Shown here: in pieces, positions 19,344 to 29,955 of the stretch
Position numbering within the stretch: position 1 is the stretch's first letter
Layout: the number at the start of each line of letters is the position of its first letter
From: Oceanicaulis sp.
GTDB lineage: Bacteria > Pseudomonadota > Alphaproteobacteria > Caulobacterales > Maricaulaceae
Length of the DNA: 64,000 bases
Assembly (NCBI GenBank): GCA_020832735.1
Contig: JAFIEB010000047.1
Span: 1-64,000 of the forward strand
Direction: 5' to 3'
Made by a program: the position numbers and the translations under genes
Notes under the pieces: model-generated
What the model was told of the DNA's origin: nothing
What the model saw: only the letters and a program-made list of their open reading frames with translations
The model's database searches: none

Positions 19344-20135
19344 ATGCGATCGAAGGACCTGATAGGCCTGTTCAATATTCTGGTGGTGATCGCCGTGCTG
19401 GGCGCCATCAGCTATGCGGCCATCTCCCTGCAGCCGGCCGAGTATGATTCGGACACGCTGTGCCTGGCCGGAGAACAGCCGCCCCATGTGGTGGTCATGA
19501 TCGACCGCACCGAGGTGATCTACACCCCCGCCCAGGCCAACCAGATTCGCCAGACCATCATCGATGCGCGCAATGCGCTGGAGATCGGCGAGCGGCTCTC
19601 GGTCTACGAGCTCAATCATCGCGGCGAGATCCGCAACACCAACCGGTTCTCGGTGTGCAATCCGGGCCGGGGCGACCAGATCAACCCGCTCTACCGCAAT
19701 CCCCAGCGCGTGCAGGCGCGCTATGACGCCCTGTTCGAGCGCCCGCTGGATCAGGCGCTGGAGGGGTTGTTCGACCTGATCGACTCCCCCGTCACCCCGC
19801 TGCTGGAATCGCTGGCCGAGCTAGGCACGCGGCCCGAATTTGACCGCACCACGCCGCGCCGGCGCGTGGTGCTGATCTCCGACATGTTCCAGAACACGCG
19901 CCTCTACACCGTCTATGGCTGGACGCGCCAGGATCTGGAAAACCGTTTGCCCCATCCGGTCGAGGTGGCCAACGCGATCCGCGACCAGTATGGCGAGGTG
20001 CTGCGGGGCGTGGAGCTGGACGTGTATTATGTCGACCAGCCCGGCTGGAGCGCACGCGAACGCGCCGTCATCCGCGCCCACTGGCGCGAGATATTCCGCG
20101 AGCTGGGCGTGCGCGACCGCTGGACGGAATTCTAG
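19344..20135 (+). CDS. Predicted membrane-anchored/exported vWA-like protein
   Basis: N-terminal TM; PHVVVMIDRTEVIY...; RRRVVLISDMFQNTRLYTVYG resembles a vWA fold with atypical MIDAS. Confidence 0.55.
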   Translation: MRSKDLIGLFNILVVIAVLGAISYAAISLQPAEYDSDTLCLAGEQPPHVVVMIDRTEVIYTPAQANQIRQTIIDARNALEIGERLSVYELNHRGEIRNTNRFSVCNPGRGDQINPLYRNPQRVQARYDALFERPLDQALEGLFDLIDSPVTPLLESLAELGTRPEFDRTTPRRRVVLISDMFQNTRLYTVYGWTRQDLENRLPHPVEVANAIRDQYGEVLRGVELDVYYVDQPGWSARERAVIRAHWREIFRELGVRDRWTEF

Positions 20136-20152
20136 AACGGTTTCAGCAAAAC

Positions 20153-21121
20153 TCAGTCATTCGCGCTGGCGGCGGCGTCGATCTCGCTGGCGGTGAAGGA
20201 CCATTCGCGATTGCAATACTCGCAGGTCATCGCCACCGAGCCGTCGGCGCGGCTCATATGCTCGCGATCATCGCTGGGAAAGCGCGCCAGCAGGCGGGCC
20301 AGCGCCGCGCGCTCGCAGCTGCACCGGCGCGGCGCGGGGCGGCCTGGCTCCACGCGCACGCCATCCTCATGAAACAGGCGGAACAGGACCTGACCGGCGG
20401 TGAGCCGGGGATCGAGCAATTCATCATCGCCCAGCGTGTCGAACAGGGCGCGGGCGTGGTCGAACGCGTCCTGGGTGTCGCCGCGCGCATCGTCGCCGGC
20501 GATGCGCTGGATCAGCGCGCCGCCCGCGCGCCACACCGTGCGCCCGCCTTCGAGCATCTCACGCCCCACCGCCAGGCGCAGGCGCGTGGGCGTCTGTTCG
20601 GACTGGACGAAATAATGCGCGGCGCTGTCGGCCAGCGTGCCGCTGGTGATCGCGGTGACGCCCTGATAGCGCTCCATGCCCGGACCGGGATCGATGGTCA
20701 TGGCGAAATGGCCTTCGCCCAGCAGATCGCGCGCGCCGGTGCGGCCGGCGGCCTCGAGCGCCGCCACCGCGCCGGCGTCAAACTTGGCGTAGGCGCGCAC
20801 GCCCTGGCCGGGCACGAAATCGGCCACCACGAACGCCACCGCGCCCGTGCCCTCGATCTGGCGCCCGCCTGAGTCCGGGCCGCTGGCCTGGATGATCAGC
20901 TTGCCGTCGAATTTGAGCGAATCCCCGATCAGCACCGCCAGCAGCGCGGCCTCGCCCACCAGGCGCGCCACGCTGTCGGGATAGGCGTGCGCGGACAGGA
21001 TCGCGTCAGCCGCCGCGCCCAGGCGGGCCAGGCGCCCGCGCACGGGGCGCCCTTCCAGCTGGAAGCCGGTGACGCGGTCATCGCCCGCGCCGGTCTCGTC
21101 AGGCGCGCCTGCGGGCGTCAT
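20153..21121 (-). CDS. hslO: Hsp33 redox-regulated chaperone
   Basis: C-terminal CSC...CEYC zinc/redox motif; Hsp33 core. Confidence 0.9.
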   Translation of the reverse strand: MTPAGAPDETGAGDDRVTGFQLEGRPVRGRLARLGAAADAILSAHAYPDSVARLVGEAALLAVLIGDSLKFDGKLIIQASGPDSGGRQIEGTGAVAFVVADFVPGQGVRAYAKFDAGAVAALEAAGRTGARDLLGEGHFAMTIDPGPGMERYQGVTAITSGTLADSAAHYFVQSEQTPTRLRLAVGREMLEGGRTVWRAGGALIQRIAGDDARGDTQDAFDHARALFDTLGDDELLDPRLTAGQVLFRLFHEDGVRVEPGRPAPRRCSCERAALARLLARFPSDDREHMSRADGSVAMTCEYCNREWSFTASEIDAAASAND

Positions 21122-22302
21122 TGCGGCTCCAGCGCGCCCAGCGCGGCGTCCAGGGCCGCCACCGCCTCGCGCACATGGGTCTCGTCAATGATCAGCGGCG
21201 GCGCCAGACGGGCCACATTGTCCCCGGCCGCGCCCATCAGCAGGTGATGCTCGCGCGCCTTGGCCGCCAGCGACTTGTTGACATAGCCGTCCTTGAGCTT
21301 GAGCCCGATCAGCAGGCCGCGCCCGCGCAGCTCGGCCACCTTGCCTGAATGGGCGTCGACCAGCCCCGACAATTGCTGGCGCAGCGTGTTGGCGATCGCT
21401 GTGACGTGATCGAGAAAGCCCGGGCGGGTCAGTTCGTCATAGACCGCATTGCCCACAGCCATGGCCAGCGGATTGCCGCCGAAGGTCGATCCGTGCGTGC
21501 CGATCTTCATGTGCGCGCCGGCCGCGTCGGTGGTCAGGCACGCGCCCATGGGGAAGCCCCCGCCCACGCCCTTCGCTACGGCCATGATATCGGGCTGGGC
21601 TGACCCCGCCCACTCATGGGCCCACAGCTTGCCGGTGCGCCCGGCGCCGCTTTGCACCTCGTCATAGATGAGTAAAAGGCCATGTTCGTCGCACAGCTCG
21701 CGCAGGCCCCGCAGGCAGACGTCCGGCACGGCGCGTACGCCGCCCTCGCCCTGCACCGGCTCGATCAGAATCGCGGCGGTTTCCTCGGTGACCGCGGCCT
21801 TGAGCGCGTCATGATCGCCGAACGCGACCTGATCAAAGCCCTCCATGCGCGGGCCGAAGCCTTCGAGATAGGCCGGATTGCCGCCCGCATTGATCGCCCC
21901 GAACGTGCGCCCGTGAAACGCGCCGGTGAAGGTGATGATGCGGTAGCGGTCCGGCCGGCCGTTGGCGAAGTGATAATGGCGCGCGGTTTTCAGCGCGCAC
22001 TCCATCGCCTCGGTTCCCGAATTGGTGAAGAACACCCGGTCAGCAAAGCTGTCGCGGCAGTATTTCTCCGCCAGCTCGATCTGGCCGGGAACCCGGAACA
22101 TGTTCGACGTATGCCACAGCGTTTCAGCCTGGGCTTTCAGCGCGGCCACCGCGGCCGGGTGGCAATGGCCCAGCCCGTTCACTGCGATGCCGGAAATGAA
22201 GTCGAGATAGCGCGCGCCGCCGCGCGCGTGCAGGTAGGCGCCCTCGCCGCGCTCGAAATCAATGTCCGGCGGCGAATAGGTGTCCATCAGCGGTCTGGCC
22301 AT
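21118..22302 (-). CDS. argD: Acetylornithine/succinyldiaminopimelate aminotransferase
   Basis: FISGIAVNGLGHCHPAAV; FTNSGTEAMECALKTAR; LLIYDEVQSGAGRTG; 4-nt overlap with hslO. Confidence 0.9.
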   Translation of the reverse strand: MARPLMDTYSPPDIDFERGEGAYLHARGGARYLDFISGIAVNGLGHCHPAAVAALKAQAETLWHTSNMFRVPGQIELAEKYCRDSFADRVFFTNSGTEAMECALKTARHYHFANGRPDRYRIITFTGAFHGRTFGAINAGGNPAYLEGFGPRMEGFDQVAFGDHDALKAAVTEETAAILIEPVQGEGGVRAVPDVCLRGLRELCDEHGLLLIYDEVQSGAGRTGKLWAHEWAGSAQPDIMAVAKGVGGGFPMGACLTTDAAGAHMKIGTHGSTFGGNPLAMAVGNAVYDELTRPGFLDHVTAIANTLRQQLSGLVDAHSGKVAELRGRGLLIGLKLKDGYVNKSLAAKAREHHLLMGAAGDNVARLAPPLIIDETHVREAVAALDAALGALEPQ

Positions 22303-22351
22303 GCATGCCCCCAAAAGGTGTGCGACAGACCCTGATCTAGGCCCCTTTGGT

Positions 22352-23212
22352 TCAGCTCTTCAAGCGCCAGCCGGAGCGCAATAGCAGATAGCACGCGGTG
22401 ATGAGCCCCAGATTGAGCGCTGCGGTGACCGCCACGCCGATGAGAAGATTGCTGTCGCCCGCCCCGATAAAGCCGTAGCGGAAGCCGTCGATCAGGAAGA
22501 AGACCGGGTTGACGTGGCTGATCATGTAGAAGGGCTCGGGCAGGATTTCCACCGAGTAGAACGTGCCCGACAGGAAGGCCAGCGGCATGATGATGAAGTT
22601 GGTGATCACGGCCAGATGGTCGAACTTCTCCGCCCACAGCCCGGCCATCACCCCGATCACGCCCATCATCAGCGCCGCCGACAGCCCGAAATAGGCCACC
22701 GCCCAGGGGTGCGCCACGCTCATATCGACAAACGGCGCAATGCAGATCGCCGTGGCCAGCCCCACCAGCACGCCGCGCGTCACCGCCCCGCCGATGAAGG
22801 CCGCCGCCAGCTCCGACGGCGACAGCGGCGGCATCAGGAAATCGACGGTGTTGTTCATCATCTTCGCCCCGATCAGCGAGGAGGATGAGTTGGCGAAGGC
22901 GTTGTTGAGCACGCCCAGCATGACCAGGCCCGGCGCCAGGAAGCTGGAATAGGCCACGCCCAGAATCTCGCCGCGCTGGGCGCCGATGGCGATGGAGAAC
23001 ACGATCATGAACAGGAGCGAGGTGACCACCGGCGCCAATACGGTCTGGAAATGCACCTTCAAAAAGCGGCGCACCTCCTTCTTGTAGAGCGTCCACAGCC
23101 CCAGCCAGTTGACCGGCCCGAAGGCGCGCGGGCGCAGGGAGGCGTGCGAATCGACGGGCGTATCCTGCTGCGCGGCGCCGGGCCGGGATGCTGGCGCGTT
23201 CAGATCATCCAT
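22352..23212 (-). CDS. ABC-2 type transporter permease
   Basis: WTLYKKEVRRFLKVHFQTVLAPVVTSLLFMIVFSIAIG; FLSGTFYSVEILPEPFYMISHVNPVFFLIDGFRYGF. Confidence 0.85.
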   Translation of the reverse strand: MDDLNAPASRPGAAQQDTPVDSHASLRPRAFGPVNWLGLWTLYKKEVRRFLKVHFQTVLAPVVTSLLFMIVFSIAIGAQRGEILGVAYSSFLAPGLVMLGVLNNAFANSSSSLIGAKMMNNTVDFLMPPLSPSELAAAFIGGAVTRGVLVGLATAICIAPFVDMSVAHPWAVAYFGLSAALMMGVIGVMAGLWAEKFDHLAVITNFIIMPLAFLSGTFYSVEILPEPFYMISHVNPVFFLIDGFRYGFIGAGDSNLLIGVAVTAALNLGLITACYLLLRSGWRLKS

Positions 23213-23342
23213 GAAGCCTCTCCTTGCCCGAAGCGCGCAGGCGCGGCGCGCCCAGCCGGGATGGGCCCCTGTCTAGCATGGCGCGCGCAGGCGCGGCGCC
23301 CCCGGGCCGCAGACGGGCGGGAAGCCGGACGTCCGGGTGCGA

Positions 23343-26300
23343 TCAAATCAGCTCCACCTGCGCCACGCCGTCGAGCCCTTTGAGCGCGGCGCGCGCCACC
23401 GGATCGACGGCGTGATCGCCCGGCAGGCGCAGCTCGGCCTGGCGGCCGTCGGCCAGCGCCATCACCAGATGCACCCGCCCGCGAGGGCCGGGGCGCACGC
23501 GCGCATGCTCCAGGCGCGCGCGCACGCCCTCGAGCGGCTCGGGTCCGTCAAGATGAATGCGCAAGGCCCGCCCGTCCGCCTCGAAGGCGGCGGTGTCGAT
23601 GGCCTCGGCGCTCTCCATGATCAGGCGCAGCCCCTCCTCCTGCTCCTCGATCTTCATCGCAGCCAGCACCGCCGCGCCCGGCTCCAGCCGGTCGCGGACG
23701 GAAAACAGGATTTTGGGCGGGACCAGCGCCTCGAACTCGCCAGACGGGTCGGACAGGGTGAGGAAGGCGAATTTCTCGCCCGAGCGGCGCGACACCTTCT
23801 CCTGGCGCCGGCGCACGATGGCCGCCATGCGCGCGGCGCGCACGCCTTCCGCGGCGCGCGCGGGCAGATCGGCGAACAGCACCACGCCGCGCCGCGCCAG
23901 CCCGTCACGCAGATCATCGAGCGGATGACCTGACAGATAGAAACCCACCGCAGACAATTCCTCGTCAAGCCGGCGCACCGGGTCCCATATCTCCCCGTCG
24001 GGCAGGCGCGGGCGCTGCAGGCCGGGCGCTGCGGCGCCCGGGCTGGAACCGCCGAACAGGGAGGCCTGCGCGCTCTCGCGCTCGGTCAGGGCGTGCTGGG
24101 AGAAGGCCAGAAGCGTCTCGGCGGCGGCCAGCGCGCGCGCGCGGTCCGGCTCGATGCTGTCGAACGCGCCGGCCCGGGCGAGGTTTTCAAACCCGCGCTT
24201 GTTGACCTGGCGCGGATCGACCCGCTCGGCGAAATCGAACAAATCGCGGAACGGCCCGCCCTCCTCGCGTACGCGCGCCACGTGCTCCATGGCCGAGAAG
24301 CCGACATTGCGCACGGCGCCCAGCCCATAGCGCACCGCGCCGTCCTCCACCGAGAAATCGGCCTGGGAGCGGTTGACGTCAGGGGGCAGCACCGCGATCC
24401 CCATGCGCCGCGTCTCCTGGAAGAACACGGCGAGCTTGTCGGTATTGGTGCGGTCAAGGCTCATCAGGGCGGCCATGAAGGCGACCGGATGATTGGCTTT
24501 GAGCCAGCCGGTGCGGTAGGCGATGACGGCGTAGGCGGCCGCGTGGGACTTGTTGAAGCCGTAGCCGGCGAACTCGTTGACCAGATCGAAAATGGTGGCC
24601 GCGCGCACCGGCGGCACGCCGCGTTCCTTCGCGCCCTCGAGGAAGCGGACGCGCTGCTGATCCATCTCCTCTTTCTTCTTCTTGCCCATGGCCCGGCGCA
24701 ACAAATCCGCCTCGCCCAGCGAATAGCCCGACAGGATCTGGGCGATCTGCATCACCTGTTCCTGGTAGATGATGATGCCGTAGGTCTCTTTGAGCACCGG
24801 CTCCAGATCGGGATGGAGATAGTCGAGCTCGGCCCGTCCCGCCTTGCGGTCGACGAAGCTGTCGATGTTCTTCATCGGGCCGGGACGGTAGAGCGAGATC
24901 AGCGCGATGATGTCCTCGATCGTGTCAGGCTTCACCTTGCGCAGCGTGTCGCGCATGCCCGAGCTTTCCAGCTGGAACACCCCGATGGACGAGCCTGCGG
25001 CGAGCAGTTCAAACGTGGCCGGATCATCAAAGGTCAGGGTTTCGAGATCGGGACGCGGCGCGCCGGCCGCCTCGATATAATCCAGCGCGCGCTCGATCAC
25101 GGTCAGGGTTTTCAGGCCCAGGAAGTCGAACTTCACCAGGCCCGCCGGCTCGACCCATTTCATGTTGAACTGGGTGGCGGGCAGGTCGGCGCGCGGGTCC
25201 TGGTAGAGCGGCACCAGCTCGGTGAGCGGCCGATCGCCGATCACCACCCCGGCCGCATGGGTGGAGGCGTTGCGGTTGAGCCCCTCAAGCTGCAGCGCCA
25301 CCTCGATCAGGCGCGCCACCATGGGATCGCCGTCGCGCAGCTCCTGCAGCCGGCTCTCGCTCTCCAGCGCCTGGGCCAGCGTGACCGGGGCGGCCGGATT
25401 GGCCGGCACCAGCTTGGCGATGCGGTCCACCAGCCCGAAGGGCAGCTGCAGCACCCGGCCGACATCGCGCACCGCCGCGCGCGCCTGCAGCGTGCCGAAC
25501 GTGATGATCTGGGCCACCCGGTCCGCGCCATAGCGCTGCTGCACATAGCGGATCACCTCTCCCCTGCGGTCCTGGCAGAAATCGATATCGAAGTCGGGCA
25601 TCGACACGCGTTCGGGATTGAGGAAGCGCTCGAACAGCAGGCCGAACCGCAAGGGGTCGAGATCGGTAATGGTCAACGCCCAGGCCGCCAGCGAGCCCGC
25701 CCCGGAGCCGCGCCCCGGCCCGACGGGAATGCCCTGGGACTTGGCCCACTGGATGAAGTCCGACACGATCAGGAAATAGCCGGGAAAGCCCATGGACTCG
25801 ATGACGGAGAGCTCGAAATCGAGCCGCGCCTCATAGGTCTCGCGCGGCGCGGCCGGCTCGTTGCGCTCAAGGCGCGCCTCCAGCCCGGCGCGGGCGCGCG
25901 CGCGCAGCTCTTCAGCCTCGTCACGTCCGCCTTCGGTGGGAAAGCGCGGCAGGATCGGCGCGGCGGTGCGCACCCGCACCGCGCAGCGCCGGGCGATCTC
26001 CACCGTAGCGTCCAGCGCCTCGGGCAGATCGGCGAAGCGTTCGGCCATCTCGGCGCCGGACTTGAAATAGTGCTCCGGCGTCACCGTGCGCCGGTCGCTC
26101 TGGCTGACATAGCTGCCTTGCGCGATGCACAGAAGGGCGTCATGGGCGCCGTGCTGTTCGGGCCGGGCGAAGAAGGGCTCGTTGGTGGCCACAAGCGGCA
26201 GGCCGCGCGCATAGGCGCGGTCGATGAGATAATCCTCCGCCGTCAGATCATCGGGGCGGCCATGGCGCTGAAGCTCGAGATAGAGCCGGTCGCCGAACGC

Positions 26301-26795
26301 CGCCGACAATCGGTCCAGCAGCGCATCGGCGGGACCTGTGCGTCCGGCGCAGACCAGGCGGTTGATCAGCCCGTCATAGCCGCCGGTCAGGCAGATCAGG
26401 CCGCCCGCGCGCTCCAGCACTGCGTCCAGGCGCACATGGGCCGGGTCGGAGGGCTGGATATCCAGCCAGGCCGAGGAGGCCAGCGCCATCAGATTGGCGT
26501 AGCCCTCTTCGGTCTGCGCCAGCAGGACCAGCGTGCCGTCAGGCCCGCCGCGCTCGCCGGTGCGGGCCGGCTCGATCTCGACCGAGAGCGTGCATCCGAT
26601 AATGGGCTGCACCCCGGCGTCCGAGAGGTATTCGGAATACTCCAGCGCGCCGAACAGATTATTGGTGTCGGTCAGCGCCGCGGCGGGCATGTCATGGGCG
26701 CGGCACAGCTCGGCGATCTCGCCGATGCGCAGCGCCCCTTCCAGCAGCGAATAGGGCGAGCGCACACGCAAATGGATGAAGGGGCGCTGGCTCAT
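23343..26795 (-). CDS. dnaE: DNA polymerase III subunit alpha
   Basis: PHP domain [38 protein letters not shown]; about 1150 aa. Confidence 0.97.
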   Translation of the reverse strand: MSQRPFIHLRVRSPYSLLEGALRIGEIAELCRAHDMPAAALTDTNNLFGALEYSEYLSDAGVQPIIGCTLSVEIEPARTGERGGPDGTLVLLAQTEEGYANLMALASSAWLDIQPSDPAHVRLDAVLERAGGLICLTGGYDGLINRLVCAGRTGPADALLDRLSAAFGDRLYLELQRHGRPDDLTAEDYLIDRAYARGLPLVATNEPFFARPEQHGAHDALLCIAQGSYVSQSDRRTVTPEHYFKSGAEMAERFADLPEALDATVEIARRCAVRVRTAAPILPRFPTEGGRDEAEELRARARAGLEARLERNEPAAPRETYEARLDFELSVIESMGFPGYFLIVSDFIQWAKSQGIPVGPGRGSGAGSLAAWALTITDLDPLRFGLLFERFLNPERVSMPDFDIDFCQDRRGEVIRYVQQRYGADRVAQIITFGTLQARAAVRDVGRVLQLPFGLVDRIAKLVPANPAAPVTLAQALESESRLQELRDGDPMVARLIEVALQLEGLNRNASTHAAGVVIGDRPLTELVPLYQDPRADLPATQFNMKWVEPAGLVKFDFLGLKTLTVIERALDYIEAAGAPRPDLETLTFDDPATFELLAAGSSIGVFQLESSGMRDTLRKVKPDTIEDIIALISLYRPGPMKNIDSFVDRKAGRAELDYLHPDLEPVLKETYGIIIYQEQVMQIAQILSGYSLGEADLLRRAMGKKKKEEMDQQRVRFLEGAKERGVPPVRAATIFDLVNEFAGYGFNKSHAAAYAVIAYRTGWLKANHPVAFMAALMSLDRTNTDKLAVFFQETRRMGIAVLPPDVNRSQADFSVEDGAVRYGLGAVRNVGFSAMEHVARVREEGGPFRDLFDFAERVDPRQVNKRGFENLARAGAFDSIEPDRARALAAAETLLAFSQHALTERESAQASLFGGSSPGAAAPGLQRPRLPDGEIWDPVRRLDEELSAVGFYLSGHPLDDLRDGLARRGVVLFADLPARAAEGVRAARMAAIVRRRQEKVSRRSGEKFAFLTLSDPSGEFEALVPPKILFSVRDRLEPGAAVLAAMKIEEQEEGLRLIMESAEAIDTAAFEADGRALRIHLDGPEPLEGVRARLEHARVRPGPRGRVHLVMALADGRQAELRLPGDHAVDPVARAALKGLDGVAQVELI

Positions 26796-26889
26796 GGGAC
26801 GGGTCTCCGCGCGGCGGGGGGATTCGCTCACCGCGCAACTCTAGCCGAGGCCGGGCGCCGGGGTCAGCCCGCCCGGTCAGCCCGCACCC

Positions 26890-26982
26890 TTAAGCGGCCA
26901 TGGCCGCCGAGACGGGCAGGGCGAGCGTGACGAAGCCGGCGATCACGGCGGCCGAGGCGATGTCTTCAATGAGGCTGCGCAT
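26890..26982 (-). CDS. Small hydrophobic 30-aa peptide MRSLIEDIASAAVIAGFVTLALPVSAAMAA
   Basis: ATG..TAA, 31 codons; GAAGGA RBS upstream; promoter-like TTGACG-17-AAACAT with near-SOS boxes. Confidence 0.5.
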   Translation of the reverse strand: MRSLIEDIASAAVIAGFVTLALPVSAAMAA

Positions 26983-27019
26983 GGCGGATGTCCTTCAGAT
27001 AACGCCGCATAGCGCGGCT

Positions 27020-27069
27020 ATTCCTGTTTTGTTCCGCTGCATGTTTTCCCTTTTTGTTCTCCACGTCAA
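27020..27069 (-). promoter_or_regulatory. Putative LexA-regulated promoter of the 30-aa sORF
   Basis: Minus strand: TTGACG (27069-27064), 17-bp spacer, AAACAT (27046-27041); GAAC-N7-GAAA (27059-27045) and GAAC-N7-GAAT (27034-27020), each one mismatch from GAAC-N7-GAAC. Confidence 0.45.
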
Positions 27070-27265
27070 GCGCGAATCGTGCGAGCGCCATGATGATTCT
27101 CAAAGCTGTGGAAAATCGGGGGCTTGGCCGACAGCGCGCCCACGCAGCCCACCTGTGCATGGCAATGGCCGACTGATCCACTTGCATATCGGTCGATCAA
27201 ATAGAACGGGTTGAAAACAGCTCAACTCGTCAGATATAGCCCGCGTAGAATACCGAATCTATAAA

Positions 27266-28630
27266 TTACCAGTATATCGCAACGACCTCGACATCCAAAA
27301 GATGCGCATCATTTGGCTTAGGGTTTTCTCTAAAGTGTTCTTGTGGCTGACCACTTGGCTCGCTATCCACCGGAAATAGGGGCAGATCAAGCGCCGTTCT
27401 GACTTTCTCACGGATGGATAGGTCATCAGTAGCGCTAATTTTTAATTGAACAAACGACGACACAATATCTCTGGTTTGCGCGAATGCGATTCTCTGCCCT
27501 TCAGCAGTGTCGTTATTAACCTTCATTTGCGCAATTAACCTATCTATCTCATTTGAATCACCATCAGAGATGGTGAGCTCGCAATGAGAAATTAAATTGT
27601 CCTTGTATCTGGCCAGCGCAAGCCTCAGCTGAGACTCTTTGGGGTCAGTCTTCGGTTCTGCGTGACCTGATTGGATCATTGCATTCCGACTCGCAGATTC
27701 AATTTGTGACGCCAGATCCGGAGCGAATTCACGAAAAATATCTGCTACTTTAATTGGATTCCAATCAGCCTGGAGCCCCGTCTTAGAGATCCTGCACAAC
27801 ATAGTAAATTCATTCTCCGCAAAAAGTATTCTTCTCAAATCCTTCCAATAAGCCAGATGCTCTGTCACCCCAACAATTTTAAGCGGTCTTGATATTATAT
27901 CGGTTAAATCAATTGCGTCGTTATGAACAATGCAATATTGATCTTGATGATTAATTACCGAGTATTGCGAGACCTCACCATCTATTGGAATTAGGCCGGC
28001 GAGCAATTTACTTATCAACTTATTCGCGTTCTTTGCATTATAAACGTCCGAAAATCGCACTTGATTCATGAATAGCGTCGGGCTTTCATCAAACATTTCT
28101 GAGAACTCCGCAATCATAGTGCTTATCTGAAAAATGTATGAAGCGGAAAGCTTAACTTTAAACTCTACTAAATCGCCCCTTATTAGATCTGACGAGATAT
28201 AAATTGAGCCCTCAGGTTTTTCATTGAAAAGCTGATCAATAGTTGGGTATTTTTTGTTCACTTCAATCGGATGAATGCGTTTCAGATCTCTTATTTTATG
28301 AAGTTCGCGAAATAACGATTGCGCGTTCGCTTTGCGAACTGTCTGGAGTGCGCTGCTATTGGAAGTTTGAAATCTCGAATTGAGCTCTGCCGACGGGAGT
28401 GCCGGGGCTCCAGTCGAAACTTTGCTGCCGACTTCTGCAAGGAATTCCTGCTCCGATTGAGCGACAATATTTTCAGTTTGCTCCCCTTTTTGAGATGCCA
28501 AGAGGCTAGCTAGGCTGACCTCATCCAAATAGACGAACTCTCGTAGAGGCTCTTTCGCCCTTTCTTGGGTGATGCCAGCCGACGACGGACCAAAGGCAAT
28601 CCAAGGAGCCCTTCGAGTAAATCTAATCAT
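27266..28630 (-). CDS. DUF6414-like protein, partner of AAA+ ATPase
   Basis: N-terminal REFVYLDEVSLASLLASQKGEQTENI...; AT-rich; start MIRFTRRAPW overlaps the upstream ATPase 3' end by 8 nt. Confidence 0.55.
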   Translation of the reverse strand: MIRFTRRAPWIAFGPSSAGITQERAKEPLREFVYLDEVSLASLLASQKGEQTENIVAQSEQEFLAEVGSKVSTGAPALPSAELNSRFQTSNSSALQTVRKANAQSLFRELHKIRDLKRIHPIEVNKKYPTIDQLFNEKPEGSIYISSDLIRGDLVEFKVKLSASYIFQISTMIAEFSEMFDESPTLFMNQVRFSDVYNAKNANKLISKLLAGLIPIDGEVSQYSVINHQDQYCIVHNDAIDLTDIISRPLKIVGVTEHLAYWKDLRRILFAENEFTMLCRISKTGLQADWNPIKVADIFREFAPDLASQIESASRNAMIQSGHAEPKTDPKESQLRLALARYKDNLISHCELTISDGDSNEIDRLIAQMKVNNDTAEGQRIAFAQTRDIVSSFVQLKISATDDLSIREKVRTALDLPLFPVDSEPSGQPQEHFRENPKPNDAHLLDVEVVAIYW

Positions 28631-29864
28631 CTCTTCTCGCCCGCACCTTGCTACGCTCAGGCCGACGTGCAACTCGTTCATAGGCTTGCGCAAAATCCTC
28701 TGAGGCAATCAACTTGCGCCCATCCCCCGCCGCAATCAGAGCGGCTTCTGTCCAAATTGAAGAAAGTCGAGCGGCCGACCAGTTATGAGTTCTCAGCGCA
28801 ACATCCCATAATGGAAGGTCTGCGGCACAAGATATCTTGCGGGTTCCTGTCTTCAGTATCTCCCAACGATCAACGACAGTCGGAAGGCCAAATTCAATCT
28901 CCCAGTCGAACCGGCCTGGCCGCATCAGTGCCGGGTCAAGCGCCTCAGCTCGATTTGTTGCGGCGATAACGATTGTAGCATTCTTACTGGAATCGAAACC
29001 ATCCATTAGTGTAAGGAATTGAGCCACAAGCCGCCGCGACGACTCATGCGTATCACCTGCCCTGCTTTCACCAATGCTATCAATTTCGTCAAAGAATATG
29101 ATCGCCTTTCCCGCTTCAGATTTGTTTGCATGCTCGAAAATTTTTCGCAGAATATCCTCTGTATCGCCAACCCACTTAGTGACTATTTCCGGGCCGCTAA
29201 TATCGTAAAAGTCTGCGCCAGATTGCTGCGCAATAATTCTCGCTAAATGCGTTTTACCAGTTCCGGGCGGACCGGTAAAAAGAATTCCTTTGATTGGACG
29301 AGCGCCAATCTCGTCCAATTCTGCTCGACGCTCTAGCTGTGTTTCGATTAATTGCTTAGCTCTAGCAACAACATCGCGATACCCACCAAAATCGTCGAAC
29401 GTTAATCCGTCTTCTTTCGGCTTAAATAAGAAGGAGGCAGGAGAAACGTCTTCGTCTGATGGATGTAACCGCACACGTATCGGCTGATCAGAGAGAATTC
29501 GCTGAATTACTGACGCACCATCGACCTCGACGGTCGCATTTTTCTGCACTGGGAAGCCCTCAGGATTGGACAGCGGTAGCAAGGTGCTCCCGAATTCCCC
29601 TAAAATTGTACCATTCTCCAAAATATCCCTCACAACAGAAACATGTAAACTGCGCGGCCAAGCATCATTGGATACCTGTTTCCATCTCCCGCCAGACGAA
29701 AATATTACATCGCCCTTCTCTAATGCATCCGAATCTACACCACTTATTTTAGCTGTTCGCCCATCTGTTAAACGCAAGAAAACCGTTCCAGTTTCCTCAT
29801 CAATGTACGTGACCTTCATCAGGTCACCTATTTCTTTCTCTTCTAACTCTACATCTGGGTTCAT
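28623..29864 (-). CDS. AAA+ ATPase (CDC48/proteasomal-ATPase-like) with N-terminal beta-rich domain
   Basis: Walker A GPPGTGKTHLAR, Walker B KAIIFFDEIDSIGESR, sensor/Arg finger ATNRAEALDPALMRPGRFDWEI. Confidence 0.85.
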   Translation of the reverse strand: MNPDVELEEKEIGDLMKVTYIDEETGTVFLRLTDGRTAKISGVDSDALEKGDVIFSSGGRWKQVSNDAWPRSLHVSVVRDILENGTILGEFGSTLLPLSNPEGFPVQKNATVEVDGASVIQRILSDQPIRVRLHPSDEDVSPASFLFKPKEDGLTFDDFGGYRDVVARAKQLIETQLERRAELDEIGARPIKGILFTGPPGTGKTHLARIIAQQSGADFYDISGPEIVTKWVGDTEDILRKIFEHANKSEAGKAIIFFDEIDSIGESRAGDTHESSRRLVAQFLTLMDGFDSSKNATIVIAATNRAEALDPALMRPGRFDWEIEFGLPTVVDRWEILKTGTRKISCAADLPLWDVALRTHNWSAARLSSIWTEAALIAAGDGRKLIASEDFAQAYERVARRPERSKVRARRDD

Positions 29865-29955
29865 AATTGCATCATGGTCGTGATATCGGAAGAAAAATTC
29901 TTGGCCAACGCTTATTCAATTTTTCCGTGCATCCAAGGTGCCGTAACGGGTCGGA

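Noticed and set aside
24093-26930. 945-aa plus-strand ORF
   Set aside because: Antisense to dnaE; low-complexity His/Arg/Gln-rich translation typical of the opposite strand of a high-GC gene.
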